The translations under genes were made by a program, and so were the position numbers. Shown here one piece after another: positions 47,185 through 55,574 of a DNA stretch of 64,000 bases. The notes under the pieces were generated by a model. That model was not told where the DNA came from and did no database searches. It was given only the letters and a program-made list of their open reading frames with translations. Position 1 is the stretch's first letter. Each line of letters begins with the position of its first letter. The DNA lies in assembly GCF_000248075.1 (NCBI RefSeq), contig NZ_BAFB01000170.1, positions 1-64,000 of the forward strand, written 5' to 3'. Origin of the DNA: Gordonia otitidis NBRC 100426 (GTDB taxonomy: Bacteria > Actinomycetota > Actinomycetes > Mycobacteriales > Mycobacteriaceae).

Positions 47185-48009
47185 TCAGCGATACGGCAGA
47201 GCAGAGAGAAACGCTTCGACGGCGCCCCGGAAGACCTCCGGGGCGTCGTCGTGTACGAGGTGACCCGATCCGCTGATCCTCAGGTGCGCGGCGTGATCGT
47301 TGATCGAGGCCATCTTCCGCATGTGTCCCTCGGGGGTGACGGTGTGCTCCGCCTCGATCAACAGGCTCGGGACCGGTACGGCACGCCACTGTTCCCAGAA
47401 CTCGCGCACACCCCACTCCTGCGCGATGGCCGTCCACGTGGCGAGCTGTCCGTGCAGCCTGCCGTCGTCGAATGCCTCGTAGAAGTATCGGCCCGCAACA
47501 TCACCGAACATCTGACGCGCGTGCTCGAGCGAGTCGAACCGCTCGGGCCACGAATCGAACCACGGCGCCCACTCGTTGGTGGTGCGTCCACGGAAATCCG
47601 GGGCCATGTCCTCGACCACCAGCGCACTCACGAGTTCCGGGTACTCCGACGCAGCGCACCACGCGTGCAGCCCGCCCATCGAATGTCCCACCAGGACAGC
47701 AGGTCCGAGATCGATCCAGGTGAGTATCTCGGCGAGGTCGGCGACGAACCGCTCGGTCGAGATCTCCGCCGGGTCGGACATCGACGCAGCGTCGGCGCCG
47801 GTGTGGAACGCGGCGTCGAATGTGAAGACACGACCGTATCTGCGCAGCCACGGCACCTGGCGACGCCAGGTCCGACCGCGACCCATCAGGCCGTGCAACA
47901 GCACGATCGGTCCGACACCCGACCCGTCCGACGACTGCTGCGTGTCGAGGCCACGGTCGGGACCACCGTGGTCGAGCAGTCCCGTCTCGGCCATCGCGTA
48001 CGCAGTCAC
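47185..48009 (-). CDS. Alpha/beta hydrolase (Rv3591c-like)
   Basis: 274 aa. Oxyanion region VLLHGLMGRGRTWRRQVPWL, nucleophile elbow LVGHSMGGLHAW (Ser), an acid in LLIEAEHTVTPEG and the terminal His in GSGHLVHDDAPEVF. Hydrolase or thioesterase of unknown substrate. Divergent from mhuD with 50 bp between starts, the same arrangement as Rv3591c-Rv3592. Confidence 0.86.
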   Translation of the reverse strand: MTAYAMAETGLLDHGGPDRGLDTQQSSDGSGVGPIVLLHGLMGRGRTWRRQVPWLRRYGRVFTFDAAFHTGADAASMSDPAEISTERFVADLAEILTWIDLGPAVLVGHSMGGLHAWCAASEYPELVSALVVEDMAPDFRGRTTNEWAPWFDSWPERFDSLEHARQMFGDVAGRYFYEAFDDGRLHGQLATWTAIAQEWGVREFWEQWRAVPVPSLLIEAEHTVTPEGHMRKMASINDHAAHLRISGSGHLVHDDAPEVFRGAVEAFLSALPYR

Positions 48010-48059
48010 AGGAAACGAGGTTAATCAAAAGCGCGCGCAATCCGAACTAGGCTGAGGAC

Positions 48060-48368
48060 ATGACTGTTGTGAAGATCAACGCAATCCATGTCCCCGAGGG
48101 CGCGGGCCCCGAACTCGAGAAGCGTTTCGCCAACCGCGCGCACTCGGTCGACGGCTCGAAGGGCTTCCTGGGATTCCAACTGCTGCGGCCGGTCAAGGGA
48201 GACGAGCGGTACTTTGTCGTGACCCAGTGGGAGACCGAGGAGGATTTCCAGGCGTGGGCTGCCGGACCCGCCCGCGAAGCCCACTCCGGTGAGCGCGCCA
48301 AGCCTGTCGCGAGCGGCGCCGACCTTCTGGAGTTCGAGGTCGTACTCGACGCGAAACCGTCTGCCTGA
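48060..48368 (+). CDS. mhuD: Haem-degrading monooxygenase MhuD
   Basis: 102 aa, ABM-fold dimeric enzyme that opens haem and releases iron. The key residues of M. tuberculosis MhuD are all in register: Asn7 (VVKINAI), Trp66 (FQAWAAGP) and the haem ligand His75 (REAHSGER). The stretch GFLGFQLLRPVKGDERYFVV is nearly identical to the mycobacterial protein. Mycobacterial MhuD makes mycobilins without CO release; the same chemistry is inferred. It is expressed from the short gap shared with the divergent hydrolase. Confidence 0.95.
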   Translation: MTVVKINAIHVPEGAGPELEKRFANRAHSVDGSKGFLGFQLLRPVKGDERYFVVTQWETEEDFQAWAAGPAREAHSGERAKPVASGADLLEFEVVLDAKPSA

Positions 48369-48422
48369 CAATACGTGTCGCGGCACCCGCGTCGCGTTGA
48401 TCCACCCTCCAGGGAGAGCCCG

Positions 48423-49049
48423 ATGAGCGCACTGCCGATGTTCCCGCTCGGGACTGCGCTGCTGCCCGGCGAGGTATTGCCACTGCGGATCTTCGAACCG
48501 CGGTACCGACAGATGCTCGATGATTGCCTCGCGGTCGACGACGGCGCGCCCCGTTTCGGGGTTGTGCTCATCGCGCGTGGGTGGGAGGTCGGTGGCGGCG
48601 ACGTCCGACACGATGTCGGAACGTTCGCGACCATCGACCTCGTCACCCGAGACCCCGATGGACAGTCGTTTTTGCGCGGCGTCGGCACCCGACGTTTCCG
48701 GGTGACGGAGTGGCTACCTGACGACCCGTATCCACGGGCGGAGGTTTCAATCCTCGACGAGCCCGGCTTCGACAAGGCATCGCACGCCGAGGCGATCGCG
48801 CTCGGCGTCCGCATCCGGGAGGTCGTGGTCGACGCCTTCATCCGACGCGGCACACCCGTCCCCGACGACCTCCCGTCCTTCGACGCCGCAGATCTCCACG
48901 ACGCGGGCCTGTTGGGGTGGGCGGCCAGACTCCCGATCGGCCCCGCCGACCGTCAGGCGCTTCTCGAGGCAGCCGACACCCCCGAACGGATCGCGGTGCT
49001 CGACGATGCGGTCGAAGGTCTCGCCGCCCGCATCGCATTCGAGTCCTGA
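48423..49049 (+). CDS. LON substrate-binding domain protein
   Basis: 208 aa from ATG 48423, with AGGGAG about 10 nt upstream. The whole protein is a Lon N-terminal (LAN) domain: LPMFPLGTALLPGEVLPLRI, FEPRYRQMLDDCLAV, PRFGVVLIARGWEVGGGD and GTRRFRVTEWLPDDPYPRAE. It has no ATPase or protease domain. Such stand-alone proteins have unknown roles, possibly in substrate recognition or binding of small ligands. It follows mhuD by 54 nt in the same orientation. Confidence 0.88.
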   Translation: MSALPMFPLGTALLPGEVLPLRIFEPRYRQMLDDCLAVDDGAPRFGVVLIARGWEVGGGDVRHDVGTFATIDLVTRDPDGQSFLRGVGTRRFRVTEWLPDDPYPRAEVSILDEPGFDKASHAEAIALGVRIREVVVDAFIRRGTPVPDDLPSFDAADLHDAGLLGWAARLPIGPADRQALLEAADTPERIAVLDDAVEGLAARIAFES

Positions 49050-49064
49050 TCTCGACACCAAAGT

Positions 49065-49078
49065 TAGAACGTGTTCTA
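49065..49078. promoter_or_regulatory. KstR-consensus operator upstream of the aldehyde dehydrogenase
   Basis: TAGAACGTGTTCTA fits the published KstR consensus TnnAACnnGTTnnA at every fixed position. It lies 112 nt before the dehydrogenase ATG and just after the LON gene. KstR is the TetR-family repressor of the sterol-degradation regulon in mycobacteria and rhodococci. No kstR gene is in the window. Confidence 0.65.
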
Positions 49079-49190
49079 GTATTGGATGTGCGGTGGTTCA
49101 CACCTGTCCGCACCCTCCCCGGGTCGAGTTCGATCATCCGCAGCGGGTCGAGTCGAGGGAACACATCGGGTACCAACTTCAGGAGCACGC

Positions 49191-50684
49191 ATGACCCAGA
49201 CCGTCGAATCACGTTCATCGAGCGACGCAGGCACGCCCGACGACCGCACGCAGCTCTACATCGGCGGCGAATGGGTACAACCGCATTCGACCGAGTCCCT
49301 CGAGGTGTTCTCGCCCGCAACCGGTGAGCGGGTCGCGTCGGTGCCACTCGCCGACGAGGTCGACGTCGATACCGCGGTGCGCACCGCGCGCGCGGCCTTC
49401 GAGTCAGGAGTCTGGTCACGGAAGTCCGCAGAAGAGCGCGCTGCGGTGCTCGACAGGGTCGCCGACATCATCGACGAACGCGCCGAAGCGATCTCCGCGC
49501 TGGTGTCGTCGGAGATGGGGGCGCCGCCAGCCGCCGTCGACATGTTGCAGAAGCTGCCGGGTACAGGCGTGCTGCGCTCGTATGCCGAAGCGGCCAGGAA
49601 CTATGAATGGACCGAGTACCGCACCGGCCTGTTCGGCACCACCCGCATCACCCGCGAGCCGGTCGGCGTCGTCGGGGCGATCACCGCGTGGAACGTCCCA
49701 CTCTTCCTGGTCTGCAACAAGCTCGGCGCAGCGCTCGCAGCGGGTTGCTCCGTGGTGCTCAAGCCTGCACCCGAGACCCCGCGGACGGCCAACGCTGTCG
49801 CCGAGATCTTCACTGAGGCAGGCGTTCCCGCAGGCGTGATCTCGGTCGTCCCCGGCGGACCCGAGACCGGCAAGGCCCTCGTCGCACATCCCGACGTCGA
49901 CAAGATCACTTTCACCGGCTCGACCGCTGCGGGCCGTCAGATCGGTGCGGCGTGCGCCGAATCGCTCAAGCGGTGTTCGCTCGAACTCGGCGGCAAGTCC
50001 GCCGCGATCGTCCTCGACGACGTCGACATCAACAACATCCCCATGATGGTTTTCCTCGGACTGTTCAACACCGGCCAGGCGTGTGTCGCACAGACCAGGG
50101 TCCTGGTGCCTACGAGTCGTAAGGACGAGATCGTGGCGGCGATGATCGAGGCGGCCAAGGCCATGAAGGTCGGTCTACCCAGCGAGGCCGACAGCCAACT
50201 AGGACCGGTGATCAACAAGCGTCAGCTCGAGAAGATCGAGGGCTACATCGCCAAGGGCAAACAGGAGGGCGCCACCGCCGTTCTCGAGGGCGGGCGCCCC
50301 GAAGGACTCGACGCCGGCTACTTCCTCTCGCCCACGATCTTCACCGACGTCACCAACGACATGACCATCGCCCGGGAGGAGATCTTCGGCCCGGTGCTCT
50401 CGGTCATCGCCTACGACGACGTCGACGACGCGATCGCCATCGCCAACGATTCCGACTACGGCCTCGCGGGTACCGTCTGGACCGCCGACGTCGAACGCGG
50501 CATCGAGATCTCGGAGAAGATCAGAACCGGCACGTTCGGGATCAACTTCTACGCCATCGACCCCGGCTCGCCGTTCGGTGGCTTCAAGAACTCCGGGATC
50601 GGCCGGGAATGCGGCCCCGAGGGTCTCGAGGCATTCGTCGAACACAAGTCGACGATGCTCCCGATGGGGTACCAGGTCTCCTGA
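49191..50684 (+). CDS. NAD(P)-dependent aldehyde dehydrogenase
   Basis: 497 aa from ATG 49191, with AGGAG 5 nt upstream; the longer open frame is rejected. ALDH superfamily features: cofactor region ITAWNVPLFLVCNKLGAAL, ITFTGSTAAGRQIGAACAES, the general base Glu in LELGGKSAAIVLDD and the nucleophile Cys298 in FNTGQACVAQ. It oxidises an aldehyde to the acid. The KstR-type site upstream and the two SDR genes downstream (convergent) suggest a role in sterol or lipid alcohol/aldehyde oxidation; the substrate is inferred only. Confidence 0.92.
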   Translation: MTQTVESRSSSDAGTPDDRTQLYIGGEWVQPHSTESLEVFSPATGERVASVPLADEVDVDTAVRTARAAFESGVWSRKSAEERAAVLDRVADIIDERAEAISALVSSEMGAPPAAVDMLQKLPGTGVLRSYAEAARNYEWTEYRTGLFGTTRITREPVGVVGAITAWNVPLFLVCNKLGAALAAGCSVVLKPAPETPRTANAVAEIFTEAGVPAGVISVVPGGPETGKALVAHPDVDKITFTGSTAAGRQIGAACAESLKRCSLELGGKSAAIVLDDVDINNIPMMVFLGLFNTGQACVAQTRVLVPTSRKDEIVAAMIEAAKAMKVGLPSEADSQLGPVINKRQLEKIEGYIAKGKQEGATAVLEGGRPEGLDAGYFLSPTIFTDVTNDMTIAREEIFGPVLSVIAYDDVDDAIAIANDSDYGLAGTVWTADVERGIEISEKIRTGTFGINFYAIDPGSPFGGFKNSGIGRECGPEGLEAFVEHKSTMLPMGYQVS

Positions 50685-50702
50685 CACCGCTCTCGATGCC
50701 GC

Positions 50703-51473
50703 TTAGAGCAGCGAACTCACGAATCCGCCGTCGAGCACGAGGCTGCTGCCGTTGCACCACGACGACTCGTCCGAGGCGAAGAACGTCACCGCTGCGGCTA
50801 CCTCTTCCGGCGTTCCGTAACGTCCCTGCTTCTGCGCCATGACTGCGTCGAAGCCGCCTTCCGGTAGTCCGAGGGCGGCTTCGAACAGCGGGGCGGCGGT
50901 GGTGACCAATTTCGTGTCGATGAAGCCCGGAAGCACGGCGTTGACCCGGATGCCGTGGGCCCGGAACTCCGCGGCGGCGGTCTCGGTGAGATTGCGTACG
51001 GCAGCCTTGGCCGCGGCATACGGCGCAATCAGTGCAGAGCCCGCGGTCGCTGTGATCGAGCTGATCGTCACGATCGAACCGCCGCCGGAGGCGATGATCG
51101 CCGGTGCGGCGTAGCGGATCGAGAGGAACACCCCGTCGAGATTGACCGACGTGGTCTTCCGCCAGTCGGCGTAGGACATCTCCGCGATGGGCTGCACGGA
51201 ACCGACTCCAGCGTTGGGAACCATGATGTGCAGCGCGCCGAAGTGTTCCTGCGTGTCGGTGATCAGTTGCTGCACCTGTGCTTCGTCGGTGACATCCGTT
51301 GTGCACGCGATCGCGCCGTCGATCGAGTAGGCGACCGACTTGGCGGCGTCGGCGTCGATGTCGGAGACCACAACGCGCGCACCCTCCTGCCCGAACCGCC
51401 TGGCGATCGCGGCGCCCAGTCCTGCGCCTGCTCCGGTGAGGACGGCAACGCGGCCATCTAGTTTCTGTGCCAT
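50703..51473 (-). CDS. SDR-family oxidoreductase (first of two)
   Basis: 256 aa, classical short-chain dehydrogenase. TGAGAGLG cofactor loop (AVLTGAGAGLGAAIARRF), NAGVG, catalytic Ser in TISSITATAG, YxxxK as PYAAAKAAVRNL, and the C-terminal WCNGSSLVLDGGF. An Asp at the end of beta-2 (VVVSDIDAD) points to NAD. The substrate is unknown. It is convergent with the aldehyde dehydrogenase (18-bp gap) and follows the second SDR, which it resembles, by 69 nt. Confidence 0.9.
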   Translation of the reverse strand: MAQKLDGRVAVLTGAGAGLGAAIARRFGQEGARVVVSDIDADAAKSVAYSIDGAIACTTDVTDEAQVQQLITDTQEHFGALHIMVPNAGVGSVQPIAEMSYADWRKTTSVNLDGVFLSIRYAAPAIIASGGGSIVTISSITATAGSALIAPYAAAKAAVRNLTETAAAEFRAHGIRVNAVLPGFIDTKLVTTAAPLFEAALGLPEGGFDAVMAQKQGRYGTPEEVAAAVTFFASDESSWCNGSSLVLDGGFVSSLL

Positions 51474-51542
51474 GGATCTGTCTTCTTCCTCTACGGGTGT
51501 GACGTTTGTCTACGTGTGGTCGGAGTGGATCGAGATACGAAG

Positions 51543-52313
51543 TCAGACAAGGGATGCGGTCAGTCCACCGTCGAGGACGTAGTGGCTTCCGGTTACCCAG
51601 CTCGCGCGGTCGGATGCGAGGAAGCACGCGACCTCCGCGATGTCTTCCACGGTTCCGAGCCGCCCCTGTTTTGCCGCAACCAGGTCACCGAAGGGGGCGT
51701 CGGTCGCGGCTTCGAACTCGGGGGCGAGCCGGTCGACCATGGACGTATCCGCAAATCCGGGACAGACGGCGTTGACGCGGATTCCGGTCTGGCGAAGTTC
51801 GACCGCGAACACGCGGGTGAGCTGGATGAGCGCCGCCTTGGTGGCGCAGTACGAACCGAGCAACGGACTTCCGCCAACCCCCGCGACCGATGCGATGTTG
51901 ACAACGTTGCCCTTGCTTTCGGCAAGCGCAGGCACGGCAGCCTTGGTGGCCACGAACGGTCCGCGGACGTTCACCGCGAAGATCTTGTCGAAGCTCTCCG
52001 TCGACTGCATCGCGAGCGGGGCCGCGACCTCGATGCCTGCGTTGTTGACCAGCACATCCAGCCCACCGAGCAGCTCCTGCACACGAGCGATCGCGTCGAC
52101 GACGCTCGCCTCGTCGGTCACGTCGCAATTGGCCACGCCTGCCGCACCCAGATCCGCTGCCGTTTTGTGCGCCGCGTCCTCATCGAAGTCACTGATCACG
52201 ACCTGCGCGCCGCGGTTAATCGCCAGCTCGGCGATTCCCCGGCCGACACCGCGTGCAGAACCGGTGATGAAGACTCGCTTACCCTGCAATTCCCCATTGG
52301 ATGTTCCCGACAT
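51543..52313 (-). CDS. SDR-family oxidoreductase (second of two)
   Basis: 256 aa from ATG 52313, chosen because GAGAGGGG lies at good spacing; a GTG at 52319 sits too close to it. Cofactor loop VFITGSARGVGRGIAEL, Asp after beta-2 (VVISDFDED, NAD preference), NNAGIEVA, IASVAGVGGSPLLGSYCATK holding the Ser and YxxxK, and WVTGSHYVLDGGL. Its C-terminal half is close to that of the neighbouring SDR (EVACFLASD), suggesting duplication. The substrate is unknown. Confidence 0.9.
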   Translation of the reverse strand: MSGTSNGELQGKRVFITGSARGVGRGIAELAINRGAQVVISDFDEDAAHKTAADLGAAGVANCDVTDEASVVDAIARVQELLGGLDVLVNNAGIEVAAPLAMQSTESFDKIFAVNVRGPFVATKAAVPALAESKGNVVNIASVAGVGGSPLLGSYCATKAALIQLTRVFAVELRQTGIRVNAVCPGFADTSMVDRLAPEFEAATDAPFGDLVAAKQGRLGTVEDIAEVACFLASDRASWVTGSHYVLDGGLTASLV

Positions 52314-52334
52314 TTTCACGGACCCCTCTCGAAT

Positions 52335-52356
52335 CTGTTGGCACAGTGCACAACAG
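52335..52356. promoter_or_regulatory. Inverted repeat upstream of the second SDR
   Basis: CTGTTG (52335-52340) and CAACAG (52351-52356) flank a 10-nt centre that contains the small palindrome GCACAGTGC. It is 22 nt before the SDR ATG, a usual operator location. It does not fit the KstR consensus. The rest of the gap to 52576 holds only a small hairpin (CATGTC/GACATG, 52513-52529). Confidence 0.35.
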
Positions 52357-52576
52357 GCGCAACGACCGTCATCAAGCGGACCGAAAGACGCCGAATCCGA
52401 CGACGATGTCGTGGACCATCGCGAAAGTCATTGCGGCGGAGGCAAACTCGCGCCGGCTATGCCGACTCACCTGTGTGCCACACGACACTATCGAGGTCGG
52501 AGTGACCTACGCCATGTCCTTTCGACATGAAGTCCGCAGATGGATTTGGTTCGTCCGCACAAAGAGGACGACGCCG

Positions 52577-53362
52577 CTAACCGGCGGGGGGTGCCGACGG
52601 CTCGGTCGGGACGATTGACGAATCAGAGGGCGACGGGCTTGCAGATGACGGGCCAGGGAGCGGGACCGCACCCGCGGGTGGAGTCGATGTCTGCTCGATA
52701 CGACTGCGGAACGAGTCGTCGGTGATGATCTCGATCTTGTCGATCATCCAGGTGCCGTCATGCTGGACCATCGAGAACGTGAGTCTGCTCGGGTCGACCC
52801 GTACGAGGTCCTTGCCGTTGCGGCTGACCGATTGGTTCATGAAGATCAGCACGGTCGAGGTGTCGCGCGTGTTGGTCACGACACCCGCATCCTGAATCAC
52901 CGCCTGCGACACCACCCGCTGCTTACGAACCCCTTCGACGAAGTCGTCGTTCTCGTTCGGGAGCGGTTTGGCAATGAGGCGGTCGTACTCGGCTTTCGCG
53001 TCACCGGTGACAACGCGTTGGGAACGCTGCACGTGGTCGGCGACGTTGACCGGGTCGTAGCCGAACATCGTGGTGGCGTAGTCCCGTGCGGCCTCGAGCG
53101 ACGACTCCCGCGAGTTCTCGGTGGCACGGGCGTCCCAGTACCTGAACCCGAGAAACCCTGTCAGGACAGCGCAAGCCACGGCGACGACGGCAAGGCCCAC
53201 CCCGACCAGACGTCCCGTGGTGATCACGGTTCTCGTCGACGTCTTTGTCTTTGTCTCTGTCTTTGTCTCTGCGTTTGTCTTTGTCTTCGTCTCTGTCACA
53301 GGCTTGGCGCCCGCCGTGTCCTCGGCGGGTGCGGTGTGCTCGGACCGTTCCGTCGTGTTCAT
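52577..53362 (-). CDS. Mce-associated membrane protein (second)
   Basis: 261 aa from ATG 53362 (MNTTERSEHTAPAED). A cytoplasmic N-terminus with a Lys/Thr/Glu repeat (ETKTKTNAETKTETKTKTS), one helix (GVGLAVVAVACAVLTGFLGF) and an extracytoplasmic Mam-type domain (ARDYATTMFGYDPVNVADHV, RKQRVVSQAVIQDAGVV) are followed by a Pro/Ser tail. Mam proteins stabilise Mce complexes in mycobacteria. Last gene of the mce operon, 5 nt after the first Mam gene. The DNA at 53240-53300 is a TTTGTC/TCTGTC hexanucleotide repeat. Confidence 0.83.
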   Translation of the reverse strand: MNTTERSEHTAPAEDTAGAKPVTETKTKTNAETKTETKTKTSTRTVITTGRLVGVGLAVVAVACAVLTGFLGFRYWDARATENSRESSLEAARDYATTMFGYDPVNVADHVQRSQRVVTGDAKAEYDRLIAKPLPNENDDFVEGVRKQRVVSQAVIQDAGVVTNTRDTSTVLIFMNQSVSRNGKDLVRVDPSRLTFSMVQHDGTWMIDKIEIITDDSFRSRIEQTSTPPAGAVPLPGPSSASPSPSDSSIVPTEPSAPPAG

Positions 53363-53367
53363 CGTGC

Positions 53368-54123
53368 TCAGATCACCCACTCGAAGTTGGTCATCTTGAG
53401 ATCGTCGTTGATGCGCGTGATGTCGACCCGCCAGCGGAACGTCTGGACGACAGTCTCCTGCTTCGGATCCTGCGACTTCATCTCCCAGCCGTAGACCACG
53501 ATCACCGAGCCCTCGTCGTCGGTCGCCTTGGTGACCGCATCGGTGATCACCGACGAGGTGACGGTCTGGTTCTGCGTACGAATGAGGTCTGTCACCTGGG
53601 CCATCGACTGTCTGATCCGTTGCTGTGCGGGACCACTCGTCTTGTCCTGCACGGTCTGGAGCGCCTTGTCGACATTGCCGGGATTGAGAGAGGTGAGGTC
53701 GATGGTCATCTGACGCGCGAACGTCGAGTACGACGCACGCAGGTCGTTGCGGTGGTCGAGTCGACTGGTGCCGACGGCGAACAGCGTCGACGCGATCAGA
53801 CACGCGACGATGAACACTCCACACACCGCGCCCGCGACGATCCACCTGAAGTTGCGGCCCCGGCTCACCCGAGCGCGCCGCACGGGTTGACGCTCCGCGG
53901 TTCGCTGCCGCCGCGCACGCCGCTCGCGGTAGCTGACGGGCTGTGCTGCGGTGCCGTCGGCGACATCTGCGCTGCCGTCGGCTTCCGCGGTGCCCTCGGC
54001 GACGTCCGTGCTGCCGTCGGCGGGAACCGCGGTGCCGGCCACCGGCTCGTCGATGCTACGTCGGCTCCGTCGCCTGCGTAGGGGCGCGGAGCGTACGGGT
54101 CGCGATGCCGTCTGCCGACTCAC
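53368..54123 (-). CDS. Mce-associated membrane protein (first)
   Basis: 251 aa from GTG 54123, which makes a 4-bp GTGA overlap with the mceF stop; an earlier in-frame GTG at 54156 would overlap mceF by 37 bp. A basic, repetitive cytoplasmic region (with DGSTDVAEGTAEADGSADVA) leads to one helix (IVAGAVCGVFIVACLIASTL) and a Mam domain outside (ASYSTFARQMTIDLTSLNPG, GPAQQRIRQSMAQVTDLIRT, VDITRINDDLKMTNFEWVI). The pair of Mam genes after mceF mirrors Rv3493c-Rv3492c after mce4F. Confidence 0.83.
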   Translation of the reverse strand: MSRQTASRPVRSAPLRRRRSRRSIDEPVAGTAVPADGSTDVAEGTAEADGSADVADGTAAQPVSYRERRARRQRTAERQPVRRARVSRGRNFRWIVAGAVCGVFIVACLIASTLFAVGTSRLDHRNDLRASYSTFARQMTIDLTSLNPGNVDKALQTVQDKTSGPAQQRIRQSMAQVTDLIRTQNQTVTSSVITDAVTKATDDEGSVIVVYGWEMKSQDPKQETVVQTFRWRVDITRINDDLKMTNFEWVI

Positions 54124-55574
54124 TCGTCCATCCCGCTGGTGATCAGTCCCTGCCACGTGCCTCTATTTCCCTGGTCGACGCTGTGCCCCTGACCGTTGCT
54201 CTGTCCTCGAGTGTCTGTGCCGGTTCCGGCGTTGTATGTCTTGCCGTCGGGGCCGATGAAGTCGCCCGTATCCGGATCGTACGTGGTGCCGTAGACGGCG
54301 GGTCCCGGCTCGTACGAGTCCGGGGTTGCCTGCGTCGTGTATCCGGCGGGGGCGGGCACGAGACCGGGGATTCCGTTGGGCAGGGCGACGTTCTTCTTGG
54401 TGCTCGCCTGGAAGCCGGTGCGACACTCTTCCGGTGTCGGTGCGCGTCTGCCGGGAAACTCGGCACAAGGGAAGTTCCTGGCGCCACGGACGGCGATCTG
54501 CGAGTCCTGCGGCAGCCGACACAGCAAACCCGGTGGGAGTTCCTGGGCGGTCTGAACAGCCGGACTGCGCCACTGATCCGACGGGAGGAATCCGACGGTG
54601 CACGGCGGTGGATCCTGGAAGCCGAGCGAGAACAGGACGCTGGGACCGTACTCGGCCGATCCCTGGTGCACGGCCGTCAGCAGCGCACTGATCAGCCGCG
54701 GATAGATCACCACGACCTGCTGCAGATTCGGCAGGTACACCGCGAGCGTCTTCGACGCGACGCCCAGATTGTTGATCATCATCGGCAACGTCTGATCCAT
54801 ACTCGCGAACAGTTGCTGCGACTTCGACGCTGTCGACGGCCCCTTCTCGAGGATGTCGGTGATCTCGGGTTTGTTCGCCCGCAGTTGATCGGTCACCTTG
54901 ACCGCGTCGGCAGTCCAGGCACGGATCGAATCGGCGGTCCTGTTCTGGGTTTCCAGCAGGGGGCCTGTCTGCTTGATCAGGTCGATGGTCGCGTCGACGT
55001 TCTTGTCGGCGTCGTCGACGAGAAGTGTCATCGAGTCGAGTAGTCGCCGCAGGTCCTCCCCCGTTCCGTTGAACGCGGTGAACGCCTCGTCCATGACATC
55101 GCGCAACCCGGTGTCACCCACCTTGTCCAGCAACGCGTTGGCCTGTTCGAGCACAGATGAGATCTCCACGGGTACGTCGGTGCTGCGCACGACGGCACCG
55201 TCGCCGAGGTACTCGCCGCCCGCCCCGGACGCCGGCGTGAATTCGACGAACTGCTCGCCGACGGCCGAGACACTGCGGATCGACGCCTGTGAGTCTGCGG
55301 GGATCTTCGCCGAGGACTCGATCGACAACGTCGCCGCAACACCGTTCTCGGTCAAGCGCACCTGCGTCACCTTGCCGACGTTGACGCCGCGATAACTGAC
55401 GTTCGCGTTCGTGTAGATACCGCCCGTACTCGGCAATTCGAGGGTCACGGCGTACCGTCCGACACCGGCCATCGCGGGTAGCCGCACGTAGTACACGGCC
55501 ATCGCAACGAGCGCGACCACGGTGACGATCGCGAAGATGGTGAGCTGCATGCGCACGAACCTGGTGATCTTCAT
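54120..55574 (-). CDS. mceF: Mce family protein F
   Basis: 484 aa. N-terminal helix (LTIFAIVTVVALVAMAVYYV), the MCE/MlaD domain (residues ~38-120: YAVTLELPSTGGIYTNANVS, YRGVNVGKVTQVRLTENGV) and a long helical region (about 140-330). The Pro/Gly/Thr-rich tail contains several cysteines (PPCTVGFLPSD, LLCRLPQDSQ, NFPCAEFPG). Sixth subunit of the hexameric Mce tunnel for lipid import. Overlaps mceE and the first Mam gene by 4 bp each. Confidence 0.92.
   Translation of the reverse strand: MKITRFVRMQLTIFAIVTVVALVAMAVYYVRLPAMAGVGRYAVTLELPSTGGIYTNANVSYRGVNVGKVTQVRLTENGVAATLSIESSAKIPADSQASIRSVSAVGEQFVEFTPASGAGGEYLGDGAVVRSTDVPVEISSVLEQANALLDKVGDTGLRDVMDEAFTAFNGTGEDLRRLLDSMTLLVDDADKNVDATIDLIKQTGPLLETQNRTADSIRAWTADAVKVTDQLRANKPEITDILEKGPSTASKSQQLFASMDQTLPMMINNLGVASKTLAVYLPNLQQVVVIYPRLISALLTAVHQGSAEYGPSVLFSLGFQDPPPCTVGFLPSDQWRSPAVQTAQELPPGLLCRLPQDSQIAVRGARNFPCAEFPGRRAPTPEECRTGFQASTKKNVALPNGIPGLVPAPAGYTTQATPDSYEPGPAVYGTTYDPDTGDFIGPDGKTYNAGTGTDTRGQSNGQGHSVDQGNRGTWQGLITSGMDE

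Noticed and set aside
47221-47252. GC-rich hairpin taken as a terminator between the repeat membrane protein and the hydrolase
   Set aside because: It lies within the coding sequence of the hydrolase C-terminus and encodes conserved-looking residues (DDAPEVFRGAV).
51474-51542. KstR-type operator before the first SDR gene
   Set aside because: No AACnnGTT core is present in the gap between the two SDR genes; the gap after the right-edge SDR (63181-63240) also lacks one.
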